NCBI RefSeq assembly: GCF_018274385.1
Contig: NZ_JAAFYZ010000104.1
Location: 1-33,684 of the forward strand
Length of the DNA stretch: 33,684 nt
DNA from: Catenulispora pinistramenti
Lineage (GTDB): Bacteria; Actinomycetota; Actinomycetes; Streptomycetales; Catenulisporaceae
Direction of reading: 5' to 3'
Positions 1 to 7,108 of this stretch are shown one piece after another. Position 1 is the first letter of the stretch. Each line of letters opens with the position of its first letter. A model generated the notes under the pieces. It worked only from the letters and a program-made list of their open reading frames with translations, was not told the origin of the DNA and searched no databases. The position numbers were made by a program, and so were the translations under genes.

Positions 1-529
1 GGGTTTCGTCGCACTCGGGGTGCATGCACACCACCAGGCCGGTGGGGATGTTCAGCAGGGCGGCCGGGATGACGGTGCGGGTCGGGATGCCCTGGACCGG
101 GGCGTGGTTGCGGGGGCAGCGCATCCGGACGTACTCCTCGGCGTCGGCCAGCACGCACGCCAGGACCGTGAAATGCCGCCGCATCGCCGACGTGGTGCGC
201 TTGGCTACCGGCTCCGGGTCGCATCCGTCGTCGAGCAGCTGCGCCAGCAGGGCACCGCGCGCCGAGCGGTCAGATACGGGGATGTCCAGACCGGGACCGT
301 CCAGGGTTTCGAGGATCGCCTGGCGGATCGCCAGCTCTTGAATCTGGTCGCGGTCGTGGTCATGGACGGCGGACGTCACATCGATGCGGACGGGCGCCTT
401 GCTGCCGGCTTTACCGCCGCGCCCGTCGCCGCCGTCGTATCGTCTGCCGTTTGTGGCTGCGGCGTGCTGATCGAGTTGGTCGGCTATCTGTGCGGCCTGT
501 CTGATGTAGCGGTGCCCTTGTTCCGCCAT
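1..529 (-). CDS. Hypothetical protein, 3' end beyond the window
   Basis: The minus-strand frame is open from an ATG at 529-527 to the left edge (176 codons) without a stop. A strong ribosome binding site, GGGGAGGGG, lies directly upstream. The N-terminus reads MAEQGHRYIRQAAQIADQL, followed by a Gly/Arg/Lys-rich linker. A folded part follows that contains a Cys/His-bearing stretch (RCPRNH, then CMHPEC near the edge), which could bind a metal. Third codon positions are strongly GC-biased, as in real genes of this DNA. I do not recognise the family. It diverges from the regulator pair at 1240-2184, so it may be the first gene of another operon of the element. Confidence 0.7.
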   Translation of the reverse strand, partial: MAEQGHRYIRQAAQIADQLDQHAAATNGRRYDGGDGRGGKAGSKAPVRIDVTSAVHDHDRDQIQELAIRQAILETLDGPGLDIPVSDRSARGALLAQLLDDGCDPEPVAKRTTSAMRRHFTVLACVLADAEEYVRMRCPRNHAPVQGIPTRTVIPAALLNIPTGLVVCMHPECDET

Positions 530-1239
530 GGCCCCTCCCCGAATCCGGCAACGCTGAAGCCACCGGGTTGTACTGTGAGCATCTGGAACGGTCGGCTCGA
601 CGAGCCGAAAAAGGAAAGCAAACCTCTGACGTGTTGCACACTGCTCAGGTTGCTAGCCCCGTGATCACCGGGCATCCGGGTATCGTAGTCGCAGGTCCGC
701 CGCATGCGGGACCGCTTTTCTCAGGCGCCTGATACACCCCGACGGCTTAGCCGGGCGGCGCCATCCCTGCGACGTCCGCTCTGGCCATCGCGCGCAGTGC
801 GGCACCGGAAGCCAGGATCCTGGAGGCGTCAGTACGCGCTGCCAGCCCGACAGACATGAGGCACATGTCAGCTTCTTTCTAGAACGACCTGGAACACGGT
901 TGATCTGTCGTGCGCTTTCCGTGGCGGGGGCGGTGTGGAATCGGTCCCGAGAGGTAGCGGAGGCTGCGGCGACCTTCTTCACGGCATCGACCTCCGCATG
1001 AAGAGATGATCAAGATGTACTGCCAGAGGATCCCGCTCCATCACCGGTGACCGCCAGAAGCCCGTACTGCCCTGTACACCCGGAACAACAAATTTAGTGC
1101 CCTTCATAGGTCGTCGGACGTCGAAGATAACCAAGTTTGGTGCTTGAGGGCAACATCTTTGGTGCTCGTTGGTGCTGCTTGGTACAGTCGCCCCTCGTCG
1201 GCGCCGAAGCCGCCGGCAACACGGGAAGGAGGCTGCCTC
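530..1239. other. Intergenic region between divergent genes
   Basis: This 710-base gap separates the partial minus-strand gene from the XRE regulator. Frames exist on both strands, but none keeps the GC-biased third position. The minus frame from a GTG at 982 has a usable GGAGG site, but its codon bias decays after about 26 codons, so it may be a remnant. The right end holds TTGGTGC repeats, listed separately. Confidence 0.5.
1130..1185. promoter_or_regulatory. Phased TTGGTGC repeats, likely repressor operator
   Basis: TTGGTGC or its close variant TTGGTAC occurs at 1137, 1159, 1169 and 1179. The last three are exactly 10 bases apart, on one face of the helix. The first copy is also the right half of an inverted repeat, ACCAA-GT-TTGGT (1130-1141). 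A weaker copy, TTTAGTGC, sits at 1093. The cluster lies 55-110 bases upstream of the XRE gene start, where autoregulatory operators of such repressors usually lie. Binding by the XRE protein is inference. Confidence 0.55.
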
Positions 1240-1632
1240 ATGGCCCAGACGCCTGAACTGATGCGTCTCGGTGTCGCTGTCCGCCGGCGGCGGGCAGTAA
1301 AGGAGTGGTTTCAGCGCGACCTTGCGGCCGCTGCGAAGGTCTCTGTCGGGACGGTCCGCAACGTCGAGCAGGGCAAGGGGGCCAGTGATCTGATTCTTGC
1401 TCAACTGGAGCGAGCGCTGGGCTGGGTCACCGGCAGTGCCGCCCGGATCTTGGACGGCGGTGATCCCGAGTTGATCCGGGTCGAGCCCGCCAGCTACGTC
1501 TCTTCACGCGCTCGCACGCCCGTCGACCTGTCCGGGGTCCCTTTGGAGGAGTTGCAGGCTGAGGTGAACCGGCGGGTCGAGGCGGCGGTGCGGCAGGCGG
1601 TGGCAGCCAACCCTGACGCCCTGCGGCCGTAG
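1240..1632 (+). CDS. XRE-family helix-turn-helix regulator
   Basis: This 130-residue cytoplasmic protein has an N-terminal helix-turn-helix of the Cro/C1/XRE type at about residues 24-47. Recognisable parts are RDLAAAAKVSVGTVRNVEQG, followed by a helix that ends in LERALGW. The C-terminal 55 residues are charged and probably mediate dimerisation. The ATG at 1240 is chosen because GGAAGGAGG lies 7 bases upstream and the frame further upstream has no coding character. It is followed on the same strand by the ImmA/IrrE-like peptidase gene, an arrangement known from ICEBs1 and related elements where the repressor is the peptidase's substrate. Operator-like repeats lie just upstream. It is most likely the master repressor of this mobile element. 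Confidence 0.85.
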   Translation: MAQTPELMRLGVAVRRRRAVKEWFQRDLAAAAKVSVGTVRNVEQGKGASDLILAQLERALGWVTGSAARILDGGDPELIRVEPASYVSSRARTPVDLSGVPLEELQAEVNRRVEAAVRQAVAANPDALRP

Positions 1633-1658
1633 TCGCTACTGCGGGTTTCCTCAACGGC

Positions 1659-1692
1659 ATGACCTGTTCGAACTTGCGTTCGAACAGGTCAT
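1659..1692. promoter_or_regulatory. Perfect 15-bp inverted repeat containing a LexA/SOS box
   Basis: The arms ATGACCTGTTCGAAC (1659-1673) and GTTCGAACAGGTCAT (1678-1692) are perfectly complementary around TTGC. The core at 1668-1683, TCGAAC-TTGC-GTTCGA, matches the actinobacterial LexA consensus TCGAAC-N4-GTTCGA without a mismatch. It lies 27 bases after the XRE stop and 57 bases before the peptidase start. A weak promoter (TTGCGT, then TATCAA 18 bases on, 1674-1703) would be covered by LexA. The same hairpin could also terminate XRE transcription. The SOS reading and the terminator reading do not exclude each other. Confidence 0.7.
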
Positions 1693-1749
1693 TGCGCTAT
1701 CAAGGGGTATTGATGCTGGCATGCCGGTTAACGTGCGTGAGGTGAGTCA

Positions 1750-2184
1750 ATGGCTTGGGATCCTGGGGAGGCGCTGCGTCGCCAACCGGACCTCACGTAT
1801 GTCCGGCACAACCTCCCGCCGGGGGAGAAGGGACGCTACTTCCGCTCGTTGCACGCCATCGTGGTGGACTCCGGGCTGGACCAGGCCGGCCGGCGCTGCG
1901 CGCTGACGCACGAGCTGATCCACGCTGAGACCCGCGACGACTGCATTCCCTCGCACTGGTTGACCGACAAGTACGAGCACGACATCGACAGGCAGGCTGC
2001 GGCCCGGCTGATAAGCCTCTCGGCGCTGATCTCGGCGCTGCTGTGGACCCATGACCCGGACGAGCTGGCCGAGGAGCTGCATGTTGACGCGGCCACCCTG
2101 CATGTGCGGCTTGCCCACCTGAGCCGGGCCGAGCGTGCCGCGATCGCCGCTCGGCTCACCGAGGCGTTCAATCAGCTGCCGTGA
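1750..2184 (+). CDS. ImmA/IrrE-like zinc metallopeptidase
   Basis: This 144-residue cytoplasmic protein carries the zinc-binding motif HELIH at residues 54-58, with acidic residues downstream (EHDIDRQAA, about 76-84) that can supply the third ligand. This is the signature of the ImmA/IrrE (DUF955) family. Known members cleave the partner XRE repressor and so induce a mobile element. The ATG at 1750 is preceded by GAGGTGAG. The C-terminal half is helical (an alanine/leucine-rich stretch, then LHVRLAHLSRAERAA). The gene follows the XRE regulator, with an SOS box in the spacer. A strong hairpin follows the stop. Cleavage of the neighbouring XRE protein is inferred from family and context. Confidence 0.85.
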   Translation: MAWDPGEALRRQPDLTYVRHNLPPGEKGRYFRSLHAIVVDSGLDQAGRRCALTHELIHAETRDDCIPSHWLTDKYEHDIDRQAAARLISLSALISALLWTHDPDELAEELHVDAATLHVRLAHLSRAERAAIAARLTEAFNQLP

Positions 2185-2186
2185 CG

Positions 2187-2225
2187 ACGACAGGCCCGGC
2201 TGGGAAACCCGGCCGGGCCTGTCGT
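2187..2225. terminator. Bidirectional hairpin terminator between convergent genes
   Basis: ACGACAGGCCCGGC (2187-2200) pairs perfectly with 2212-2225. The stem extends inward through GGG/CCC around an AAA loop. No T-run is present, as is common in GC-rich actinobacteria. It sits between the ends of the peptidase gene (plus) and the 128-residue protein gene (minus). Confidence 0.75.
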
Positions 2226-2233
2226 GCTCGAAG

Positions 2234-2620
2234 TCAGTTGTTGTGCAGCAGGCGGGCGGCGGCGTCGAACAGGACGTCCTTGGATTCCGCGTTGAGCGTT
2301 CCGGCCTTCACTGCGTTGTTCATCATCGAGGCGTGAACGGCCAGCAGCGCGTCCCAGCCGGCGTTGAAGTTCGGCGTGTCCACGCCGAGCGCGTCGACCA
2401 GATCGAGTATGGCCTGCGCGTGGATACGAGCCTGATCTTCAGGCAGTCGCGCCTCGGCTTGGGTCAGTGCCAGCAGGGCTGCCATCGAGCCGAGGAAACC
2501 GGCCCGGGTCATCGGATCGGTCAGGTCCGCCCCGTGTACGGCGGCGCTGCGTTGGATTTTCTCGGTGACGCCGACCTGGTCCTGGTCTAGCGTCTCACCA
2601 CCAGGGGTGTGCTCGGTCAT
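2234..2620 (-). CDS. Hypothetical protein (128 aa)
   Basis: The ATG at 2620 is preceded by GGGAGA. An upstream extension of the frame has no ribosome site and no coding character. The product begins MTEHTPGGETLDQDQ, with an acidic disordered start, followed by an alpha-helical body (FLGSMAALLALTQAEARLP, HAQAILDLVDALGVD, LFDAAARLLHNN). No signal peptide, membrane segment or known motif is seen. It is convergent with the peptidase gene and separated from the next minus-strand gene by about 290 bases, so it probably has its own promoter. I do not recognise the family. Confidence 0.7.
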   Translation of the reverse strand: MTEHTPGGETLDQDQVGVTEKIQRSAAVHGADLTDPMTRAGFLGSMAALLALTQAEARLPEDQARIHAQAILDLVDALGVDTPNFNAGWDALLAVHASMMNNAVKAGTLNAESKDVLFDAAARLLHNN

Positions 2621-2692
2621 GCCGTCTCCCGTTGGCGATTCACTGGGTGTCGGCGCGGGACCGGTTTGCCGCCCGGTCACACGCAACACATG

Positions 2693-2741
2693 GGCCTACA
2701 AAACGCGGACAGTATGGCCTACGAAACTATGCGCAGGTCAA
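2693..2741 (-). promoter_or_regulatory. Candidate promoter with direct repeats upstream of the 2234-2620 gene
   Basis: Two near-identical 12-mers, GGCCTACAAAAC (2693-2704) and GGCCTACGAAAC (2716-2727), are 23 bases apart. On the minus strand TTGACC (2741-2736) and CATACT (2716-2711) are separated by 19 bases, a loose match to a sigma-70-type promoter. The repeats overlap and flank the -10 element, as an operator would. This is suggestive only. The rest of 2621-2908 holds nothing else convincing except a short palindrome, ACACG-TAG-CGTGT (2859-2871). Confidence 0.3.
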
Positions 2742-2908
2742 AGCCCCGCTCGCGGCGGGCGTTATGGGGGAACAATGGATAGTTCATTTTGCCACGGGCG
2801 ATGGCGGCCAAGGGTGGGCTGAGTAGCGTCCTTGACGCATCCTTGACCAAAGATCACGACACGTAGCGTGTGTGCGAGTCTGGCGTGGTGGGGTGTGGTC
2901 TGTTCGGG

Positions 2909-3679
2909 TCACTTGCGTGGCTTGACCGGCTCGAACCGGGCCGCCGTCTTCTTGCCGATCTTCGGGTTGCGGATGGCCGCCTTCAGCAGCCCGGCCCCGC
3001 GCGTGTCGCCGGCGCGGCCGAGCTGTCCGGCCCACCGGCCCAGCACCGAGGGCAGCCAGGCGCCGCCGGAGCCGATCGCGGCCCGCGCCATCTCTGCGCC
3101 CCTTGCCGCCCCGGCTTCGAAGGCGTCGCCGAGCTGGCCGGCCAGAAACGTCGGCGTCCCGGCCGGCGCCCGGTAGTCTGCGCGCGCCGCCGTGGCGATC
3201 AGCTCGACGATCAGTGCGTCGTTGAACTGCTTGGTCACGGTGTGCCCGCGCAGGAGCCGGTACCGGGTGCCGTCGGCGCCGGTGACGTATACCGTCTCCT
3301 CCTTGTCCTCGCCGGTGACCAGGTCCTTGACCGGCTCGCCGGTGACCGGGTCGAGCACCTTCGCCTTCCCGGAGATTTCGCCGCCGCCCAAGGCAGTCAG
3401 TTCCTCATCCAGCACCTCCCGGGCGGCCCTGGCAGCATCCGAGAGCGCATCGGCTCCGTCGGCCAGCATCTCCGCGGCCTGGATCATCCGGGGCGTGACC
3501 GCCGTCGGATCGGCCTCACGGAGCTGCAATGCGTGCTCATGGACAGCGAACGCCAGAGCGTCCCGGGCGTTGACGTCGGCGTCGGTGGAGGCAGCCAGCA
3601 GCTTGGACAGCAGCGCCTGGACCGCAGCCCGTGGATCGGACAACGCCGGCAGGCGCGCGGGGATCAGGTCATCGACCAT
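2909..3679 (-). CDS. Hypothetical protein (256 aa)
   Basis: The ATG at 3679 has GGAGGG seven bases upstream. The N-terminal half is helical and alanine-rich (VQALLSKLLAAS, MIQAAEMLADGADALSDAA). A short beta-type insert follows, with repeated dipeptide-like phrases (LDPVTGEPVKDLVTGED), then a helical segment rich in Ala/Gly and a strongly basic tail (NPKIGKKTAARFEPVKPRK). The basic tail suggests contact with nucleic acid or an acidic partner, which is inference. It is the last gene of a minus-strand group that includes the Rad52-like gene, 28 bases after the 66-residue gene. I do not recognise the family. Confidence 0.75.
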   Translation of the reverse strand: MVDDLIPARLPALSDPRAAVQALLSKLLAASTDADVNARDALAFAVHEHALQLREADPTAVTPRMIQAAEMLADGADALSDAARAAREVLDEELTALGGGEISGKAKVLDPVTGEPVKDLVTGEDKEETVYVTGADGTRYRLLRGHTVTKQFNDALIVELIATAARADYRAPAGTPTFLAGQLGDAFEAGAARGAEMARAAIGSGGAWLPSVLGRWAGQLGRAGDTRGAGLLKAAIRNPKIGKKTAARFEPVKPRK

Positions 3680-3707
3680 GCGGCCCTCCAGACCGGTGAG
3701 CTCTCTG

Positions 3708-3908
3708 TCACCGGCGTTTGAGATCAGTGACGTATCCGGAGGCGGCCCGGACCCGGTTGGCCTGCATCACGCCGTCCAGCAGCGCCAGGAACCAGGCCGG
3801 CTCCTGTTTGCGGCGCGTGCCCAGGTAGCCGGACCCTTCGCCGGTCTGCGTCGCGGTGCTGCGGTTGGCGTGCTGGGGAACATAAGGGTCTACCGATATC
3901 AGGGTCAT
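3708..3908 (-). CDS. Small hypothetical protein (66 aa)
   Basis: The frame is open from further upstream, but coding character starts at the ATG at 3908 (MTLISVDPYVPQHANRS). The ribosome site is weak (GCGAGAG). The product is small and hydrophilic with a short helix, PAWFLALLDGVMQANRVRAA. It sits between the Rad52-like gene (86 bases upstream) and the 256-residue gene (28 bases downstream), so it is probably co-transcribed with both. No motif is recognised. Confidence 0.55.
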   Translation of the reverse strand: MTLISVDPYVPQHANRSTATQTGEGSGYLGTRRKQEPAWFLALLDGVMQANRVRAASGYVTDLKRR

Positions 3909-3994
3909 GACGCTCTCGCTTCCGCGAACAGGGGAACAACGGAGAGCGCCCCCGGGCCGCGAGGTGCCGGGGGCGTGGAAGGGAAGAGGGGCCG

Positions 3995-5383
3995 TCAGGC
4001 AGCGGAGAGCTGGGCGTCCTGACCGCGGGTGAAGACCGCGCGGTATACCTGCTTGCACTCCTCCATCAGCTCCGCCGCCTCGCCGTCGTCCAGGTTGCCG
4101 GCGGCAGCGTGGTGGCGGATGAGTGCGTGGATCCGCTCGACGTCCTTGTGACTGCGCGTGGACTGCGCGGCGCGGGCCAGTATCGCGGCCAGCGCGGCGG
4201 CGGCCGGGCTCATAGGCGGCCTGGTGCCGCCCAGTTCAGCGCGGCGCGTGGCGGCTGCGATCGCCAGGTCGACGAACAGGGTGGCGTTGATGGCGCCGCC
4301 GTTGAAGCGGTCGGAGAAACGGGCTTCGACACGGTCGGCGCCGTCCAGGTTTTTCGCCTTGTTCAGGGAGGCGAAGAAGTCCTCGCTCTCCCCACGGACC
4401 CGGGGCGGTTCCATCTCGACGTCCGCCAGCGCCGGGATCGCAGTCAGGCCCGAGCCGACCGGTGGGCCCTGGGCCGCAGGATCGGTGCCGTCGGACTGGT
4501 GTCTGCTCGGCGCGGCGGCCGTGCCGGTGCCGGCGGGCTGCGTCATCGCTGGGGTTTCCCAGTGGTCATCCGGCAGCCGGGCGGAGGGGGAGTGCTGCTG
4601 CTCGGAGTCCAGCGTGGCGCGGCGGTCGTTGAAGGCCCGGCGCAGCAGCGCGGCCAGCGCCTCGGAAACCGCCCCGGCCTCGACGGCATGCTTGAGCCGG
4701 GACGCAACCTGGTACAGCTCGCCCATGTCGCAGGCGGCAGTCAGGGAGGTCGCGTAGTCCTCCTCCGGCTCGGTGGGCAGGTTCTTCAGCTGCTCGGCCG
4801 CGTTGGACTTGGACCACAGGTAGGTGGCGATACCGAGGCGCATCCCGGCGTTCCTGATCCCGTCGCCGATGATCTCCTTGATGGCGTTGGGGCCCGTCTT
4901 GCCGGAGGCGTCGCCGAACCCGATGCGGGTGACGGTGCCGATGGTCAGCAGGATCCACATGCCCCCGTCGCTCAACAGCGGCGTGCGGTTCGAGGTGTAG
5001 GCCATCGGACGCCAGTTCCAGCCTGCCGGGGTCAGCACCTCGTTCAGGCGCATCGTGATCCCGGCGTGGCCGACGTAGTCCAGGTGGATGTGGCCGGGGG
5101 TGATGAACTGGGCGCAGACGGCGCAGCGGGCCTTGCGGGGGTGTTCGTCACACGTCTCTGGCCGCTTGTTCTTCTTGTTATCCGTGCATTTCCAGCACGT
5201 GACCTGAGGTCGCTTTTCGATCTGGTCGAGGTCGAACGGCGTGGTGAGCCGCGTCCAGACTTCGGCGGGGATGTCGTCGATTCGTCCGGTCTCGCCGGGC
5301 AGTAGCGGCTCGGCATCCAGCAGCCTGGAATCCAGCCCTGGCGCAGGCTCCAGCCCGGTTGCCGGGATGACGGCGGTGGTCAT
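3995..5383 (-). CDS. Rad52-superfamily-like single-strand annealing protein
   Basis: The start is the ATG at 5383 (MTTAVIPATG); the frame extends upstream only in a non-coding way. The 462-residue protein has a Cys cluster at about 63, 66, 78, 87 and 90 (CWKC, CDEH, CAVC), probably a zinc-binding insert. Then come DYVGHAGIT (102-110), a beta-rich block (MWILLTIGTVTRIGFGD) and the helix GPNAIKEIIGDGIRNAGM ending in ATYLW (164-190). This order resembles the Rad52-like annealing proteins of actinophages, which have a YVGHA...GDA...KE.IGDA.RNAAMRFG pattern. The C-terminal 270 residues are low-complexity plus helical and may bind a partner. Such proteins pair single strands during replication or recombination of mobile DNA. 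Family membership rests on pattern memory alone. Confidence 0.6.
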   Translation of the reverse strand: MTTAVIPATGLEPAPGLDSRLLDAEPLLPGETGRIDDIPAEVWTRLTTPFDLDQIEKRPQVTCWKCTDNKKNKRPETCDEHPRKARCAVCAQFITPGHIHLDYVGHAGITMRLNEVLTPAGWNWRPMAYTSNRTPLLSDGGMWILLTIGTVTRIGFGDASGKTGPNAIKEIIGDGIRNAGMRLGIATYLWSKSNAAEQLKNLPTEPEEDYATSLTAACDMGELYQVASRLKHAVEAGAVSEALAALLRRAFNDRRATLDSEQQHSPSARLPDDHWETPAMTQPAGTGTAAAPSRHQSDGTDPAAQGPPVGSGLTAIPALADVEMEPPRVRGESEDFFASLNKAKNLDGADRVEARFSDRFNGGAINATLFVDLAIAAATRRAELGGTRPPMSPAAAALAAILARAAQSTRSHKDVERIHALIRHHAAAGNLDDGEAAELMEECKQVYRAVFTRGQDAQLSAA

Positions 5384-5486
5384 GGTTACCCACTTTCGGG
5401 AGGCGCGACGCGGCAGCGTGGCCGGTGGCCCTGGCGCCGGAAGCGCATATGGGCGGCGCCGCAGAGAGAACGCGACGGAAACGCGC

Positions 5487-5522
5487 GAGCCCCCAGGGTC
5501 CTGACGGACGCCTCGGGGGCTC
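5487..5522 (-). other. Hairpin in the leader of the Rad52-like gene
   Basis: GAGCCCCC (5487-5494) pairs with GGGGGCTC (5515-5522), and the interior can pair further (GTCC with GGAC). The stem lies about 100 bases upstream of the Rad52-like start and downstream of the DUF2637 stop at 5610. It could end DUF2637 transcription or act in the leader of the next gene. A T-run on the minus strand lies upstream of it, so it is not a classic terminator. Confidence 0.4.
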
Positions 5523-5609
5523 GGCTGGGTTGACGATGAAGGGCGGCGGTTGGCTTTTGGGCACAGCTCTGCCCGCAAAAAAAGAGGCTACGCAAATGCG
5601 TTCGAGTAA

Positions 5610-6983
5610 TCAAGCCCCTGGCCGGGAAAGCTCTGACGAGGACTTGATCGCAGCATCCATATCGCCAGAATCGGGAGAAGTCGGATGCTGGCCCGTGGGG
5701 TCAGAAGCCTGTGCGGCCTCTGGAGTGTCGGCGGTCCGCAGCCGCTCGATCTGCTCACGGAGCCCGGCGGCCAGCCGTGCGGCGAGGTGCCGTCTGGCGA
5801 TCGCGTCGCGGATGCGTGCGCCGCGGCCGGGCCCCACACCGAAGTCCTTCCGCAGCGCGGTCCCGGTGATCTTGCCGTCGGGGTTGTCCGCCATCGCTAG
5901 GGCGATGATCGCTTCATCGGTGAGATCGGCGGCGCCGAGCCGACCGAAGGGAACCGGACGTCCGGATCCGTCCGCCTCTGCTTCCTCCCCAGGGGCACCG
6001 GTGGGCCCGCAAGCGGGCAGGTCTAAGTCATCGGCGTCCGGCTGGCCCACCGGTGGCCCCGAGTCCAACTCTCGCGGTGGGAGCGGTGGCCCTGGCAGTT
6101 CGAGCGGAAGTAGTTCCGTGCCCACCGGTGGCCCGAGCTGGTCCACCGGTGGGGCCACCGGTTCGGGGCTGTCGGGCACCGGGACCACCGGTGGGGGGCC
6201 GTACTGGTCGGCTGGCTCATCGTGGCCCACCGGTGGCCCCGGCAGTTCGAGCGGAAACAGTTCCGTGCCCACCGGTGGCCCGAGCTGCCCCACCGGTGGG
6301 GCCACCGCTTCGGGGGCGTCGGCTACCGGGGCCACCGGTGGGGGCTTGGAGTCGCCGGCGATCTCCGCGGTGGATGTCGCAGTCGGCCGCGTTACCAGGA
6401 CATCGGCAGGTTCGTGTGGGCTGTCGAGCGGCACACGGGGATGCGGCAGCACCACTACGTCGTCCGTAGCCGAAGCCTGGCCGTCGCTCTGCTTTAACTG
6501 GTCCTTTGGGGCTTCTGCGGTCAGTTGGAGGGCTGCGGTACAGGCCAGCATCAGCCCATCCACGGTCAGCGGCAGTGTGTATGCGATGAACGGAATGGTG
6601 CTGTAGTACTCCAGCAGGGAGCACAAGTGTAGGTAGGACGCCACAGCAACCGGCAGCCCCACCATCACCGCCGAGGCGGTGCGGACAGCGGACGACAGCT
6701 TGCCCTCTCGCCACCGTGGCCGGGTGATGACTTCGGTCAGGATGAAAATGGCGGCGGGGCAAAAGACCGCCACCGCCACGTCACCAGGCGGTGGGATGTA
6801 GGCCGTCGGATCCCACAGGCGGGACCGCGGCCACCATGCCGGCTGGATGCGCGGCGGGATGTAGGTGTAGGCGATGTTGGCCGACACCGAGGCGAGCGCG
6901 CCGAGCACCAGGCCGCTGTAGATCCAGAAGTAGACCCAGAAGCTACGTGCGGTGGACGCTGAACTGCCACCGGTGGAAGACAT
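5610..6983 (-). CDS. DUF2637 (Spd-like) membrane protein with C-terminal helical domain
   Basis: The ATG at 6983 is used (GAGGAGG directly upstream); a TTG at 6995 is possible because the spacing to the ATG is short. Four membrane segments lie at about 14-38, 70-88, 102-122 and 129-152, with phrases typical of DUF2637 (FWIYSGLVLGALASVSANIA, ILTEVI, LPLTVDGLML). A long Pro/Val/Gly-rich linker follows (about 200-340, repeats of GPPVG). A C-terminal domain that looks like a helix-turn-helix ends the protein (LTDEAIIALAMADNPDGKIT, ALRKDFGVGPGRGARIRDAI). DUF2637 proteins occur in Streptomyces transfer plasmids and integrative elements, where Spd proteins spread DNA between mycelial compartments. 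The role here is inferred from family. Confidence 0.75.
   Translation of the reverse strand: MSSTGGSSASTARSFWVYFWIYSGLVLGALASVSANIAYTYIPPRIQPAWWPRSRLWDPTAYIPPPGDVAVAVFCPAAIFILTEVITRPRWREGKLSSAVRTASAVMVGLPVAVASYLHLCSLLEYYSTIPFIAYTLPLTVDGLMLACTAALQLTAEAPKDQLKQSDGQASATDDVVVLPHPRVPLDSPHEPADVLVTRPTATSTAEIAGDSKPPPVAPVADAPEAVAPPVGQLGPPVGTELFPLELPGPPVGHDEPADQYGPPPVVPVPDSPEPVAPPVDQLGPPVGTELLPLELPGPPLPPRELDSGPPVGQPDADDLDLPACGPTGAPGEEAEADGSGRPVPFGRLGAADLTDEAIIALAMADNPDGKITGTALRKDFGVGPGRGARIRDAIARRHLAARLAAGLREQIERLRTADTPEAAQASDPTGQHPTSPDSGDMDAAIKSSSELSRPGA
6094..6350. repeat. 147-bp direct repeat with CCACCGGTGG palindromes inside the DUF2637 gene
   Basis: The block starting at 6094 (GGCAGTTCGAGCGGAA) recurs at 6241, a period of 147 bases or 49 codons. 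It stays nearly identical for about 110 bases. The reading frame is preserved. Around and within it the 10-bp palindrome CCACCGGTGG occurs about eight times (near 6048, 6122, 6140, 6185, 6228, 6270, 6291, 6331), encoding PPV/GPPVG units of the linker. Confidence 0.8.
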
Positions 6984-7108
6984 AGACCTCCTCAAGACTC
7001 GGAGGAGCGATGACCGGTAGGCCAGCTGTGGTCAACTGGCGGTCCCTCGAACCGAGGCAACATCACCAGTGGATTGCAGAGGCATGGGGTAGGTGTACGC
7101 CAGCCTGA

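Noticed and set aside
20-664. Long plus-strand frame at the left edge
   Set aside because: It is the complement shadow of the minus-strand partial gene, which has a good ribosome site and native-looking protein; the plus frame is Gly/Arg/Val-rich noise.
665-982. Minus-strand frame starting at GTG 982 with a GGAGG site
   Set aside because: Codon bias is lost after about 26 codons and the protein becomes random Arg/Pro/Cys-rich. At best a remnant, so not annotated as a gene.
2870-3721. Long plus-strand frame opposite the 256-residue gene
   Set aside because: Shadow of the minus-strand gene; Gly/Arg/Gln-rich composition and no ribosome site.
4109-5305. 398-codon plus-strand frame opposite the Rad52-like gene
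   Set aside because: Composition is typical of an antisense frame in GC-rich DNA, while the minus strand encodes a recognisable protein pattern.
5565-5590. GGGCA...TGCCC hairpin beside an A-run, considered as a terminator
   Set aside because: On the minus strand, the coding strand on both sides, the T-run precedes the hairpin, so the order is wrong for intrinsic termination.
5425-6606. Plus-strand frame with Ser/Gly/Thr-rich repeats
   Set aside because: The repeats are the antisense reading of the Pro/Val/Gly linker of DUF2637; no ribosome site.
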